NCBI GenBank assembly: GCA_964036315.1
Contig: OZ038479.1
Location: 61,928,804-61,992,803, forward strand
Source of the DNA: Acanthosepion esculentum
Taxonomy: Eukaryota > Mollusca > Cephalopoda > Sepiida > Sepiidae
Direction of reading: 5' to 3'
Length of the DNA stretch: 64,000 nucleotides
Shown piece by piece: positions 49,741-60,899 of this stretch. Numbering within the stretch: position 1 is the stretch's first letter; each line of letters begins with the position of its first letter. The translations under genes were made by a program, and so were the position numbers. Below the pieces are notes generated by a model that saw nothing but the letters and a program-made list of their open reading frames with translations, was not told where the DNA came from and ran no database searches.

Positions 49741-50274
49741 CGCACATAAATGAAAAAAAAAACGTACATGAACATAATTTCAAGATAAGGTACATACCTA
49801 TTATTGTATTCTTTGATGTCTCGCCTATGTACGCATCAAGTTTATAACCTAAGTAACCGATTCCCTATAAGTACAATCAAAGTCCAGATAAAAAGAAATG
49901 TACTGAATTTGTCTAAATGTTTATTGGTAATTTTTAAAAAATACAAAACTTTTTCTAATACTGATAACTTTCATTTTCCTCTTGCTATTTAATAATTACA
50001 ATTGATTAATGTCTTCATGTCGGACCTTTTATATTGATTTTATATTATTTTTTTAGCGTTACTTCAAATTTGTACTAAATCCCATTAGAACGTCTTTTTA
50101 ATAGATGTTTTTATTGTCCCCGAAAGAGAAAATAAATGACATAATCATCTTGTTTTTTGATATATTACTTATTACTTTATGCGTTGAAACCGTGACACAA
50201 GAGATTATGAATTTTCTTAATTAAATATCTTGGGCTTTACACATTTTAATGTGTGCATACAATATCTATGAAAT
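49741..50274. other. AT-rich sequence, nothing recognised
   Basis: No supported feature. Confidence 0.45.
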
Positions 50275-50321
50275 TACACACACACACACACAAACACACA
50301 CACAGGTGTGTGTGTGTGTGT
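50275..50321. repeat. (CA)n-(GT)n self-complementary microsatellite
   Basis: A CA run meets a GT run at AGG; the two halves can pair as a hairpin. Confidence 0.9.
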
Positions 50322-50478
50322 CTTTTCTTTTTATTTCAGTACTTATGACTGTCTTTGTCATTCTAAAGGACTTGGTGTTGTCAATGTAGTAGTCAAGATT
50401 TTGTTGGATTCATCCTGGAATTTTTTGGAAAGCTATAATTCAAATGAGTTTTGACTTACATGTACTTACATAATAATC

Positions 50479-50479
<1 letters not shown>

Positions 50480-50526
<47 letters not shown>
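50480..50526. repeat. (TAA)n microsatellite
   Basis: About 15 TAA triplets. Confidence 0.95.
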
Positions 50527-50528
<2 letters not shown>

Positions 50529-50636
50529 ATATCGCTCATTTATATTTATTATAAGACATATTAAATAAATTATTAAAAACAAATTCAAAACCGTAGCAAT
50601 AATTCAGCACCTCAAAAACCCATCAGTGGATGTAAG

Positions 50637-50640
<4 letters not shown>

Positions 50641-50693
<53 letters not shown>
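50641..50693. repeat. (GT)n microsatellite
   Basis: About 26 GT units. Confidence 0.95.
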
Positions 50694-50694
<1 letters not shown>

Positions 50695-51019
50695 ATGTCG
50701 ATGTCGACTCACTAAACATTACTAACAATTTGATCGATGTCTTTGGCTCTCTTGAAAACAACAATGGCTTTTGGAATATGCAAAGGATTTGAAATGCTTA
50801 TTGCAGATATCAGAAACTAAGACATGGCGTGTGTCGTAATATCCGTTCAGCTTACTTGTTGGTTTTCATGTTATGGATAACAGCGGTCAGTTTCAGCAAG
50901 TTTTCTGACACACCCTGCATGTTATTACTGATCATAATTCGTGTAAAGTTTACTAATATGTCTCTTGTGGCTAATTAGACTACTTTAATCAGACTTAATC
51001 TATCACATGTAAATTTATG

Positions 51020-53260
51020 GATTACTGGATCAATGGTTCCCCATTTTCGATTTGCACAGCTAGCTCATTACATGTTCTTGGAAAATTTAGTGCCTTCATG
51101 AAATGTCCGTCTAGACTGATATCGATCACAAGTAATAGTTTCCTACAGTACCATCTTGTAGAAACTCTTTTAAATAGTCCTTGAAGTACTTTATGCTTGG
51201 GTCGACTCTCCATAGAGAATTTGTTTCGGTAATTGTATTGGCATCAAGGTGAATGACATGGCCTTCCCCAGTGGAACCTGTGGCAATGAATGTGCACTTT
51301 ATTGCTGAATATATTGCCCATTTCAATGACTACACAATTTGGCACATGCGATACCCAGTGGATATCAAGAATCCATCTTAAACATCATTGCTAGGATCTC
51401 TCCAGAGCGTCCACGTGTTTGCGTTACACAGCCCATGTCTCACAAGAATACAGCAAGGACGTCGTATTGTAGACTGCCATCTTTGTGCACTTAAATCCTT
51501 TTATTCGACCAGATTCAATCTTTTTAGAGCTTCAAAAACATCACTTGCCTTCACATAAGACTATTTTATTGTCAATAGTACAGTGTCTATTTATAATGCC
51601 CCAAGGTATGTGAATTTGTTTACCGCCTTCGGCTTGTGGCCATCCACAAATATTGACGGGTCAATGCAATACGAACCTGGAGCTGGTTGAAACATGACCA
51701 CTGTCTTGTCGAATCTGATAGTGAGTATGAAAATATTTGCAGGAATGGGAAAGATTATCCATCAGCGCTTGTATTTTCTGTTCTGTTTGGGTGGCTGTGT
51801 CGCATTCATTCGCACACATATCACAGGCAAGAGCTTAGAATGTCTTAGATTTAATAGAAGTGCCGGATGTTCAATAGCTTACCAGTTGTACTAGATCAAA
51901 TGTATATACCAATATCAGTCATTTACAGTGTGGAATCATTAGTAAGATCAATGAAAACATTAAACAGGCTTTGTTTTTCATACGAAATCTCTTGGATTTA
52001 TCGCGCTGTGAAAATCATATCCATCGTTCCTCGGTAAAGTCGGAAGGAACATTGACTTTAGTAGTATCGTATCCACAATGCGAGAATTCAGTCGAGACTA
52101 GGATTGTAACCGCTATCAAAAAGTAAAACCCACACAATTCCCCATTGCTTTTGTACAATGGCATCACGATCGTATCTCTCCAATCCTTTGGATCTCCCTC
52201 AACATTGTAGATGTTCAGGATGATTCTGTGTATGATATCAGTCAAGTTATCACCACCATACTAAAGGGTTTCAGTAAAGATGCTACCCTTTCCGGTAGCT
52301 TCCTCTTGTTCAACTTGGTGATATTAAGTTTTACTTATTCCGAGGTCAGAGGATCATTAATAGATTCTACAGTATGTCTTTGTAGATTCGAAAAGTATTC
52401 TTTCCATTTCTTACCGATTTTTACCATGTTAGTAAGTAGCTTCGCATTATCTTGTTGGTCTGAGGCTGTTTTGGGGCTGAAGGTTTGCTTCATGAGGTTG
52501 TACAACGCTTTACTATTCTTACCGTCGGCAGCTGACTGCATTTCTGCGGCCAAGTCAGACAACCAAATATCTTCCATCTCACGAAGCTTACACTGAGTAT
52601 TGAACTCTGCTTTTTTTAATGGCCTTTCTAGCTGTTGTTGGGTGCTCGTGAGCAGTCGTTCTTAGCATGTGTTCTCGTATATTGCTGATTGTTGTTATTC
52701 CTATTACCTGTTCCGTATCTCGCCAGGAAACTCCAGATTTCCCATTCACTTCCAGTTCTAGCATAAAACTCCCCAATAAGAAGATTCAATGTGTCCATGA
52801 AACAGATTGAAGAAGATATCGCAGCGCCTCGTAGAATGAGGACTTTAAAGCTTCATCTGAAGTGCATCAGCACTGGTGAGCATAGCATGTCGGCTACTGG
52901 CAAGATATGACCGAAGTATCATAAGCCTCTTATACCATGTGGTAGTTCGGTGAAGCGAGACATGAGGTTTGTTCGTACAGCAAATCCTACATCAACCCCT
53001 CTTCATTCATCTACTTTCCTACCTTTCTAGAAAAATGTGAAGCCATACAGTGCTCTTAGATTTGATCGACATCAGAGAGGCAAGTCTCAGATAGAACAGC
53101 AATATCAACGACATAGCGACTGAGTACACAAGCAAGAAGGCTATTTCTCTGAGCGAGAAATAATCTAGAGCTATCAACGAGCTCTTGTAGATTCCAGCAA
53201 ATTTTAAATGTTGACTTAATTTTCATTGTTTGATTTCGAGTGCTTAATAGGACACCCACC
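51020..53260 (-). mobile_element. LINE with endonuclease and RT remnants
   Basis: From 53260 downwards: endonuclease N-terminus (WNLQELVDSSR, then VVDIAVLSETCLSDVDQI), SSFYEALR-like and FLLGSF..VNGKSG pieces, GVSWRDTEQVIG; a linker EDIWLSDLAAEMQSAADGKN; the RT start VEGDPKDWRDTIVMPLYKSNGE; a short palm remnant; an ALMDNLSHSCKYF thumb-side piece; LLYSCETWAV and KHVDALERS near 51400-51460; and a C-terminal KYFKDYLKEFLQ. The order endonuclease, RT, CETW-type tail fits an apurinic-endonuclease LINE. Parts of the RT palm, including the YxDD, are deleted or unreadable. Many stops; not functional. Confidence 0.85.
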
Positions 53261-54551
53261 AGCGGCGCTCAACTAGTTAGACTTAATCAATGAGTCAATG
53301 TTTATGGCACTTTTTCTAGACCCCTCCAAATATCTGGTGAGTAGTTTCATCGTTAAACAGAGCTGCTCAATCACCTTTAGAACCTTCCTAGGTAAGCCAA
53401 AAAAGTTTACATCTACCAAAGGCGGACAGTGTGAAGGTCAGCAGGTACGTACTCCCAGTCCATCAGACCTGTACACGTCGTCACTTGGCTATCCTCAGTG
53501 GACTTGATAAACCAGAGACACAATAGAAGTTAAGATATAAGCAATATCCTTGCTGAGAATTATAGTCGGGTACACCTTGCACAACACCACAACGACTAGC
53601 ATCGAAAATTCGAATGATCACAGAGACAAGCATATCCAAGATGTCCGGATTAGCATTGAAATTAACGTGCGTGCGCGTGTGCGTGTGTGTATAAATGTTA
53701 TATTTAGTGGGGAGAAAACAGTAAAATTAATGTCTACGATCAAGATAGAAAGTCTTATTAAAGAAACTGTGCCTTCTGATACGAATCGAGCCTCTATCCT
53801 CTTTTTAATCTGAGAAACTACCTTCAGGTTAAACATTACAACAAAGGAACACTTTATTACCTTATTTAAGAAATGCACATCTCTCGTTGGGACATTTAGA
53901 TGTCTATACCGCTAACTTTAGTACCCGAAACTTAAATAAAGTCATTTAGTGGATCTTTTAATTCGAGATTATTTCTTACGATATATGTTTTCTTGCTGAT
54001 GAAATCAATCTCCTTTGTCTCATGCGGGTAAGGCAAACATTTGAGTCAAATTTGTTTGTATGATGTTTCCAGAAATCCATAGCTTAATGATAAAAAGTAT
54101 TTACTTTACGTGAAATATTTATTTTTCAACATCATTTTCGTCTTTGTTAATATACTTAATTAAATATTGAATTTTAATCATATCCAACACAAATTGTACA
54201 AATATAATATACTGAAATTCAAATAATTCTGTTCCAGGTTATAAACTTATTGATCATTGATTTATTGTATTTCCTATTTTGATTGTTTTCTTCATAAACA
54301 ATGATTAAATACTTACAAGAAATGCGTTGTATGGTATATCAAAATTAGAGAAAACTACATTTATGCAAGATTTTCCTTATTTGAAAATGTAAATTTATTT
54401 ATCAAACTCTCATTGGTCAGCCAGTAAAAATAGTTTCCATTTTATCATATTTCTTTCTCTTTAATTCATTTCTCTCTATATCTGTGTTTCTGGTTTTCTC
54501 CCATAGGCATTTATATCAGTCATGATTTAGATAGTTCACGATATTGAATAG

Positions 54552-54554
<3 letters not shown>
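53261..54554. other. LINE 5' flank and AT-rich sequence
   Basis: 53.26-53.6 kb is GC-richer and could be the 5' part of the LINE, but no motif was read. The remainder is AT-rich with short frames. Confidence 0.4.

Positions 54555-54598
<44 letters not shown>
54555..54598. repeat. (TA)n microsatellite flush with a SINE 3' end
   Basis: About 21 TA units, directly beside the SINE at 54599. Confidence 0.95.
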
Positions 54599-54603
<5 letters not shown>

Positions 54604-55014
54604 ACTCTCCCGTCGAACTCGACGTATGAGGGCCAGACAGATCAGTTCCCAGAAACTGAAAGCCCGACACCCACACAGGATTTGATTATAGTGCTGAAGG
54701 CTTTGTGCAGGGCCATCCACACTTTTTGGAGGGACGAATACAGGGACCTGGTGCAACGAATGCCACAAGGTCCCCAAACGACCCTCCGCAGGTTTTGAAT
54801 TCAGAGTTGTCCTTCTCCTAGACCAGTTGCCATCCAAGGCTATAGAACCCAGTCTGTCCTGCTATTTACCCATAGTTGGAGGGAGAAGAAGAGGATTCAC
54901 ACCTTTCCCAAGGGTATTAGCACGTAAGTCAATGCAATGGATTCGACTGGAATTCGAACTCGGCTCACCGATTCCTCAATCCAAGCCGTTATCCATTACT
55001 CCACCGTGCCTATA
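54599..55014 (-). mobile_element. tRNA-headed SINE, most complete copy
   Basis: In minus orientation: head GGCACGGTGGAGTAATGGAT (from 55014), box-B GAGTTCGAATTCC (54948-54960), CACTTACGTGCTAATACCC-like sequence (ACTTACGTGCT complement at 54920), the body shared with 12.3 and 33.2 kb, and a 3' end flush with (TA)n. At about 416 bp it is the best template for the family here. The two + and minus frames across it (54520-54837, 54827-55054) are shadows. Confidence 0.9.
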
Positions 55015-55015
55015 T

Positions 55016-55753
55016 ATGTATGTGTATATTTTTATCATTTCGCAGATATTATAATTTATTTGAAATTATCTTTTGCTTACTGGATCCTTACCTGATACCT
55101 GGGGTTAGACAAGATAGCTTTCTGTTTGCACAGATTCTGATGTTACGTGATAATTGACATGTACAGTGTTTGTATTTTCTTTACGTTGATAAAACTCTCC
55201 TGAGTAGATCATCAGTTCTACATTGTGCATTTATTATCTCTTTTAAACAGTAGCTACCAAGGATCTTGTTAATGTGCTTCTCTGTACTTTTTTATTATAT
55301 GCAAGGCTCCAATTTTAACAGTAATTTTAATCTACCACATGTTTTCAATTTCAAAATATTATTTTGTCATATTTTTAACAGATAAATTCTTATCTGACTT
55401 CACTACCATATCTATGAGAAGCCATGTTTTTCTTTTTAGTCTTTAATCATTATGCCTGGTCTGCACGATTTTATGCATCTGTTCGTATGAGTAGTAACGT
55501 CCCAAAGAATAGTAACCTTGTGACTTTGACAGCATTTTTCAGCAAGTGTCGCACAATAATATTGTCATGTATTACAATTAATATGCTGTTCAATCTTGTG
55601 TCGATCTTTGTGTTCCTTCAGTGTCAGGATTGGACAACCAGACACCAAGTGGTCAATATTGAACATGTTTATATTGTTATTATTATTGAAAACAATTTTA
55701 TTTCTGTTATTCCTCTTCTAAGTGAAATTAATTTTCTACCTTCTCATTTTCAG
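55016..55753. other. Intron-like sequence upstream of the LRR exon
   Basis: No second exon found. The last 20 bases before 55754 form a pyrimidine-rich acceptor tract. An overlapping + frame (55424-55765) has no domain. Confidence 0.5.
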
Positions 55754-55825
55754 ACGTCTAAATGATAATCTACTGATGGATATACCGGACTTGCTTTTTG
55801 CGAATATGCCAAAATTGTATCGTCT
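55754..55825 (+). CDS. Single leucine-rich-repeat exon of an unidentified gene
   Basis: A 72-nt exon candidate. The acceptor is TTTCTACCTTCTCATTTTCAG and the donor GTAAGTAT. With the first base completing the previous codon and the last two starting the next (phase 2 at both ends), it encodes RLNDNLLMDIPDLLFANMPK followed by LYR and a split Leu, exactly one 24-residue LRR with the LxxN.L..IP..LF.NMP.L..L pattern. Symmetric 72-nt phase-2 exons, one repeat each, are typical of slit, LGR/relaxin-receptor and peroxidasin-like genes; which of these is not decidable from one repeat. Its role would be protein binding in an extracellular domain. Neighbouring exons must lie beyond large introns. It has no stop, and transposon flanks share no sequence with it. 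Confidence 0.75.
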
Positions 55826-56149
55826 GTAAGTATAGCATTTTTCCTTGTCTTTATATCAATTAGGCTTAACAAACCAATATTGAAAAATATCACAGCAGTA
55901 AAGTTTATTAAGTCTGATCACATTGAATAATTTTCATGCGATGAGTTTGTTTTAACATATTTATCCGACATTGACAAGATTATATCTGGTTGAGTACATT
56001 AACAGAAATTAATATTAATTGATACAAAGCATATGTATGATAATAAAGACATAATATATGAACTGAGGCATTGCTTATTTCACTTCTGCAAATTGTTCTC
56101 TGTTCATCTTTTGATATATATTCCCTCATTATTGTTACGGTCATTCGAC
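55826..56149. other. Intron-like AT-rich sequence
   Basis: It starts with the donor GTAAGTAT and contains no further recognised signal. Confidence 0.5.
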
Positions 56150-58192
56150 TATGTGCTGTGTCCTTTCAGGACACTACAACTTTCTGTCCGTTGTAGCTCT
56201 TAACAATATTTGTCTTGTTGCTATAACTCTGAATCTCTGTTCTACCAACACAATCTCGTTAGGTAGGTTGTATGTTGCTTTCCTCTGTAATTCCTCCCTT
56301 CAATGTTTCCTGCGAGTGTCAAAGTTTCTTAGCCCTCTTTCCTAATTATCTGCCCTAGAAATTTCAACTCATTCGAAGTATGTCCATTTTGCTTCCATTT
56401 TCCCTGAAACTTCGTTTCTGACATGTTCAGTCTATGTCATTCTCAGCATCCTTCTGGAGAACAACATTTCTTTTGCCTCAAGTCTTTTCATCTGTGAAGA
56501 GATTGTTAAGCTTTCACTGCCATGTAGGAAGACCGATATTACATAACAGTTCGGTACTCCTTTCTTTATTTTTAACGAAAGTTTCCTGTTTCGTAATATT
56601 TTTGCTTAGCTTTTGAAAGTCATCTTTCGTTATTTCAGTGCGCCATCGGGTTTCGGTGTCACATTTTTCGTTCTCTGATAAGATACTTCCTATATATTTA
56701 ATTTTTGTATTTGGTGGATTTTGTTGTCTCGAATTTGCAATTCCTATGTTGAGCTGTTCCTTTTGCTGACATCCATACATTGTTTTCTTAAAATTGATGC
56801 CTAGTCCTTTCTTTTTGCTTTCCTTTAATACCTTCTGTAAGAGTTCGCTTTCTGTGTATGCCATCAACACTGTCATCTGCATATCTGCATAGTCAGATTG
56901 TAGCTGCCAATAATGAATCCTGGGAGGACGTCTAACTCTCTTAGGATTACTTCACTGTAAAGAGTAAATAAGTGCAGTGAGAAGACATATGCTTGTCTTA
57001 TGCACCTTTCTATTTTTGTGTATTTAGTGAATTCATTTCCTTTCTGTATGCAGGCGGCTTGCCCCCAGCATAAGTTCTGTATTCTGACATACTTCCCAAA
57101 TAAGTCCAGCTTTCCTAGCAGTTCCAACAGTCCCTTGTGAGGTAATTTATCAAACGCTATTGTATAATCATAGTTATACATTTGGAGCCTAAACATCACA
57201 TTCCTTATTCCAGTATCTTTGACGAAACCACACCGTTCTTGTCCTATTTCTGATCTAATTCTGCTGGGTGCTCTATTCATTAGAATGCGGGTGATAAATT
57301 TTATGTGGCTCATTATGCTGATTGTCCGATGTAATTCGCTTGCACGTGGCTTCTTAGGCAGCGCTATGAAAATTGATCTACTTAGGTCATCCGCTTGTTG
57401 TATATTTCATTTATTATGCGGAAATCATCTAAAGCTGCCAGCATGTCTATTACAGTTCCATTTCTGCAGCTTTGTTCAACTTGGCCAGTGCTGATTTCAC
57501 TTCAGATTCTTATATTTCTTGTCCTTCGAAATTTCTGATATTGCAGAGTGTCCTTTATCTCTGATGGTTTCGTTCCCTCTCTGAAGTACTTTTTCTCTCT
57601 ATTATCAGTGTTCCGTTTTTGGATTTTAAGCATCCTGTCGATGAACCTGTCTTTTATCCTTCTACTTCTCTTCTTGAATGCATTTCTATTTTATCTGTAA
57701 TAGAATTCGGTTTCTTCACACTTTTCGTTGAGCCGTTCCTTTTTTGCCTGCCTACATTTGCTCATAATTTCTTTGTGCAAGGTCCTATATTCTCTGGCAT
57801 AGCTTGGCATCGTTTGCCGCTCCGTTTTTATCATGACGAGAATTTCATCTATTATCCGTTCTCTTTGTTTATTTTTCTTTGGGTTGATTTCATTTGCTGA
57901 TATTATTAAAGCGTCTTTTATTGCATCCCATTTTGAATTTCCTTTCTCTTTTAGTTCATCTTATCTTCTTTTAACGCTGTCCGTATACTTCTTCAAATTC
58001 AGATCATTGGGGAGTCTGCCCTACTGCAATTTAATTGCTCTCCTGGCTCTCTTCAGTTTCTGTAGTGTCACTCTAAAGTGGTCGCTCCCACAGTCGACAC
58101 TTGGCTATGTTTTACAGTGTAAAACTGCATTCCGAAATCACTTATTGATCGTTATGTAATCGGTCTGGTTCTTCGTTTCTCCTCCTTCGTTT
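56150..58192 (-). mobile_element. LINE with endonuclease end, linker, RT and tail
   Basis: The longest LINE copy. From 58192 down: endonuclease end (GGETKNQTDYITINK then VDCGSDHF-like), a linker readable as LNLKKYTDSVKRR.., KERLNEKCEE and MLKIQKRNTDNREKKYF, a KSALAKLNKAAEM block, and the RT frame 57313-56873 (MSHIKFITRILMNRAPSRIR, IGQERCGFVKDTGIRN, YTIAFDKLPHKGLLELL, IERCIRQAY.FS..LF..YSEVILREL). The next frame (56882-56514) has TVLMAYTESELLQKVLKESK, KKGLGINFKKT, KYIGSILSENEKCDTETRWR and a C-terminal ETFVKNKERSTELL. The YADD box is lost at the frame junction near 56880. It ends with an LKGHST-like C-terminus near 56160. Frame breaks throughout; dead. Confidence 0.9.
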
Positions 58193-58267
58193 CTGTTAAG
58201 TTAAGCATCGTAGAGCCAGGTCAGTACTTAGATGTGAGACCGCTTGGGAACACCTGGTACTGTAAGC
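58193..58267 (+). pseudogene. 5S rRNA 3'-half (SINE head)
   Basis: GTTAAGTTAAGCATCG (box A region), GCCAGGTCAGTACTTAGATG, TGAGACCGCTTGGGAA (box C) and the terminal CCTGGTACTGTAAGC follow animal 5S rRNA closely. The 5' half is missing. Box C is the best preserved of the three 5S-like heads in the window. Confidence 0.85.
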
Positions 58268-58705
58268 AGAAAAACTGTCCTGGGTAAAACGGTAAACTAC
58301 ATCCGCGTCCGGGGTAAGACGATAAACTACATCCAAGAGCAAGGCCGGGAGATTTTGAGGAGCGTGGAACCACCTCTTAATTGCTGGTGTTTCCAGATCC
58401 GCCCTGACCCTAGGTGGTAGTACCTGTTAGGGTCCCAGCTATTGGCAAATAGTTAACCAAACTGGGGTCAAAACGTGTAGAAATAGGTTTTAATACCAGC
58501 AATACATTTTTGCAAAAATTATTACCAGCAATGAATTTTTTAAGAAAAAATTATTAACAGCTATACATTATTACCAGCAATACATTTTTGAAAAAATAAA
58601 TAAACACATTACCAGCAATACATTTTTGAAAAAATATTACCAGCAATAAAAAATCTTGTCGGAATAAATTGAGGTTGACATGCCATAAAACAAACCAAAC
58701 CAAAC
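58193..58705 (+). mobile_element. 5S-headed SINE, full-length type
   Basis: The head (58193-58267) is the 3' half of 5S rRNA. It is followed by CTGGGTAAAACGGTAAACT and its repeat GGGGTAAGACGATAAACTA, the conserved GAGCGTGGAACCACC block, CCCAGCTATTGGCAAATAG, a tandem array of TTACCAGCAATACATTTTT-type units with variable A-rich spacers (58490-58660), GAGGTTGACATGCC and the tail ACCAAACCAAAC. Same order as the headless copy at 5461-5969 (opposite orientation). It joins directly to the LINE endonuclease end; target duplications were not found. Confidence 0.85.
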
Positions 58706-60645
58706 TAACCATTCTCTCTAAAAAATATATTTTGTTTGATGCGAACAATCGCTGGGTGACGGTCCGGTGACACCAGTCGATCATGTCTTCCCTTAATGAG
58801 AGACGGATCAGTTCCAAGGAGTCTAAAACACTTCGCGCCGTTTTTGTTTTTTTATAGAAAAACTTGTTTATACATACTTGGTAAAAGATCTGTGCACACA
58901 TTCGCAATATTTTCAGTTTATGTACGTTTCTATATCTACAAGTTCCCTTAGTGTCAGTTTTGACATTTAAACACGTATATAATATGTATATAATATTTCT
59001 TTAAAATACTAATAAAATACATTTATTGTACCAACAAATTTATTTCTTAAAATAATCTACTTCCTTATCAATGCACTTAAGCCAACGCTTCTCAATTAAT
59101 TACATCAAGCCAACATTATACAATGAATTTTTTACTGTTATCAGTTTCAGGTACCGGGTTTTTCTTCTCTCGCAACTGTGCATTTTCATCTTGTAATTCT
59201 CTTTATAGTTCTATTAAAATTATGTAAAACTAATTTTTAAAGTACATTTCCCGACATCTACTACACATTCTCAGCAAGCTTGAAGCATAAAGTGTTCTTT
59301 TCGATAGCTCAAAAACAACAATGCCGGCTTATAGAAGTACTAATTCAATTTCATTTGTGGTCGCTGAAATTATTTCCTAGAAACGCCCGCTTAATAAAAA
59401 CCTACAGCCAAACGTTGGTACCGGACACTGAATAAAATAAAAATTAATGCACAAAACATGTGGGGAGTCCAACTGTACACTGATTATAAATCAGTGTGAT
59501 GCCGATTAATGTCTGTTACTCCGATTTTTTATGAAATTATATTATCATTTTTAAACATTAATACGTTCTAGATTTTAAATAAAACTTTCAACTGTTGTGA
59601 ATAAATGAGTGGAGATTACCAAAAAAACTTTTCCATATCTTCATCTGTATTTAGACGACTGTGTGATGCCATTTTACCAGGTAAAAATTACTTTGAGCAC
59701 ATGAAAATTAGCTTTTGGAAGCTTCTTATATGAACTGATAACACGGTTTTATTAAGACACTTCTTTCTTGTTTTTTTATATATATGAATTGGTATTTCAT
59801 ACCCTTGACATTACCATGGACATGAAATTTTATTACAAATCCCCGAAAAAATGGGCCCTGTGCAACACTGTTGAGATTACTGGGAAAAACGTTCAAGATT
59901 CTTTTTAATTAAACCATAGATGGAATTTCCTGTCATAATCTTCAATATTCGCAAATCACTGAATTTTTATGAATTATATTTTTCACAAATATGAAAGCTC
60001 TATACGGCGTCATATTTCGAATATGTTTTGATTTACCATCATGGATAAGGAGTGCGCGTAAAAGTGAAAAGCACACTAGCATTAGAACCGGTTTGGTGAA
60101 TGTATAAAGAAGAAAGGCTTTCACGTCTCTATTGTAGGTTCGCCGATGGTCGAAATGATCCGCAGAGGACAGACAACTTTTGTTTCTGCAGTAGAAAGTC
60201 TAGCAACAGGAAGGAGAGTCTCAATTTCTATGGCTTTGCCTATTTCATTGTGCTCTCGTTCTACGATTTTCTTAAGAGAGATTGCCTGGAAGACCTTGAC
60301 TTCTTGTCAACAGCCTCCGTTTCCCATTGGGGACGGGTCAATTTCATAAGAAGTGATGGTCCTTTTCAAAGTATTTGTGTTTCAACTACGGTGCCCATCT
60401 GCTTCACTGTTTAGAATCTAAGCTGTTTTTTCTATGTCTATAAATAAAATATACATTTTCTGAAAATATATATCTCAATTTTGCCTATGAATATCCCATT
60501 TATTTTGGCTTCTGTAACGTTTCACCTTTCATCTCATCTCCTCCATTTCTTCTAGTTGTTCTATTTATTCTAACTTCCAGTTACCAATCAATACAAAATA
60601 TCCTGCCCCAATGCAAGATTTCAGATTAGATCTAGTTTATTGGGT
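58706..60645. other. AT-rich sequence with weak signals only
   Basis: 60100-60414 (+) is open for 104 codons and starts after an acceptor-like CGTCTCTATTGTAG, but I recognise no domain and the donor is absent. The rest is unremarkable apart from the mariner-like scrap at 59030-59110. Confidence 0.35.
59030..59110 (-). pseudogene. Possible mariner transposase C-terminal scrap
   Basis: The minus strand reads LIEKRWLKCIDKEVDYFKK, like the ERW.KCI...GDYFE end of mariner-family transposases. Only this motif is visible; no terminal repeats and no catalytic D,D,D motif were found. Confidence 0.35.
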
Positions 60646-60648
60646 TTT

Positions 60649-60674
60649 TTGGGGTTTGGGGGGGATTTTTTTTG
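60649..60674 (+). repeat. G-run cluster (G-quadruplex-prone)
   Basis: GGG, GGGG and G7 runs separated by T6 and T3. Four G-tracts can be chosen, so a quadruplex is possible; nothing shows it forms. Confidence 0.6.
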
Positions 60675-60899
60675 TTTTTTGTTGTTTTTTTTACTTAACA
60701 TTTTCTCTCTTTCAAAAAATCAACAACAAAATACAAAAAATGAAAAAATATTGTTGACTTTTTCTATCAGGAATTCATAGCTCTTTTCGATTAGAAAATG
60801 ATTTTTTTGTTTTTCTTTAAATAAATTGTTGCGTTAATTTTGTTTTTTTTAATTTTATTGCAATGTCACTAAGACACAAGGGTTACTAAGAATGAAAGA

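Noticed and set aside
59665..59690. Possible 26-nt exon starting ACGACTGTG after CTGTATTTAG
   Set aside because: Too short and not LRR-like; donor GTAAAA is weak.
60100..60414. 104-codon + frame after an acceptor-like site
   Set aside because: No recognisable domain, and an overlapping + frame at 60146-60349 is equally open, so coding cannot be claimed.
60649..60674. Telomere-like repeat
   Set aside because: G-runs have irregular length and spacing; no TTAGGG unit.
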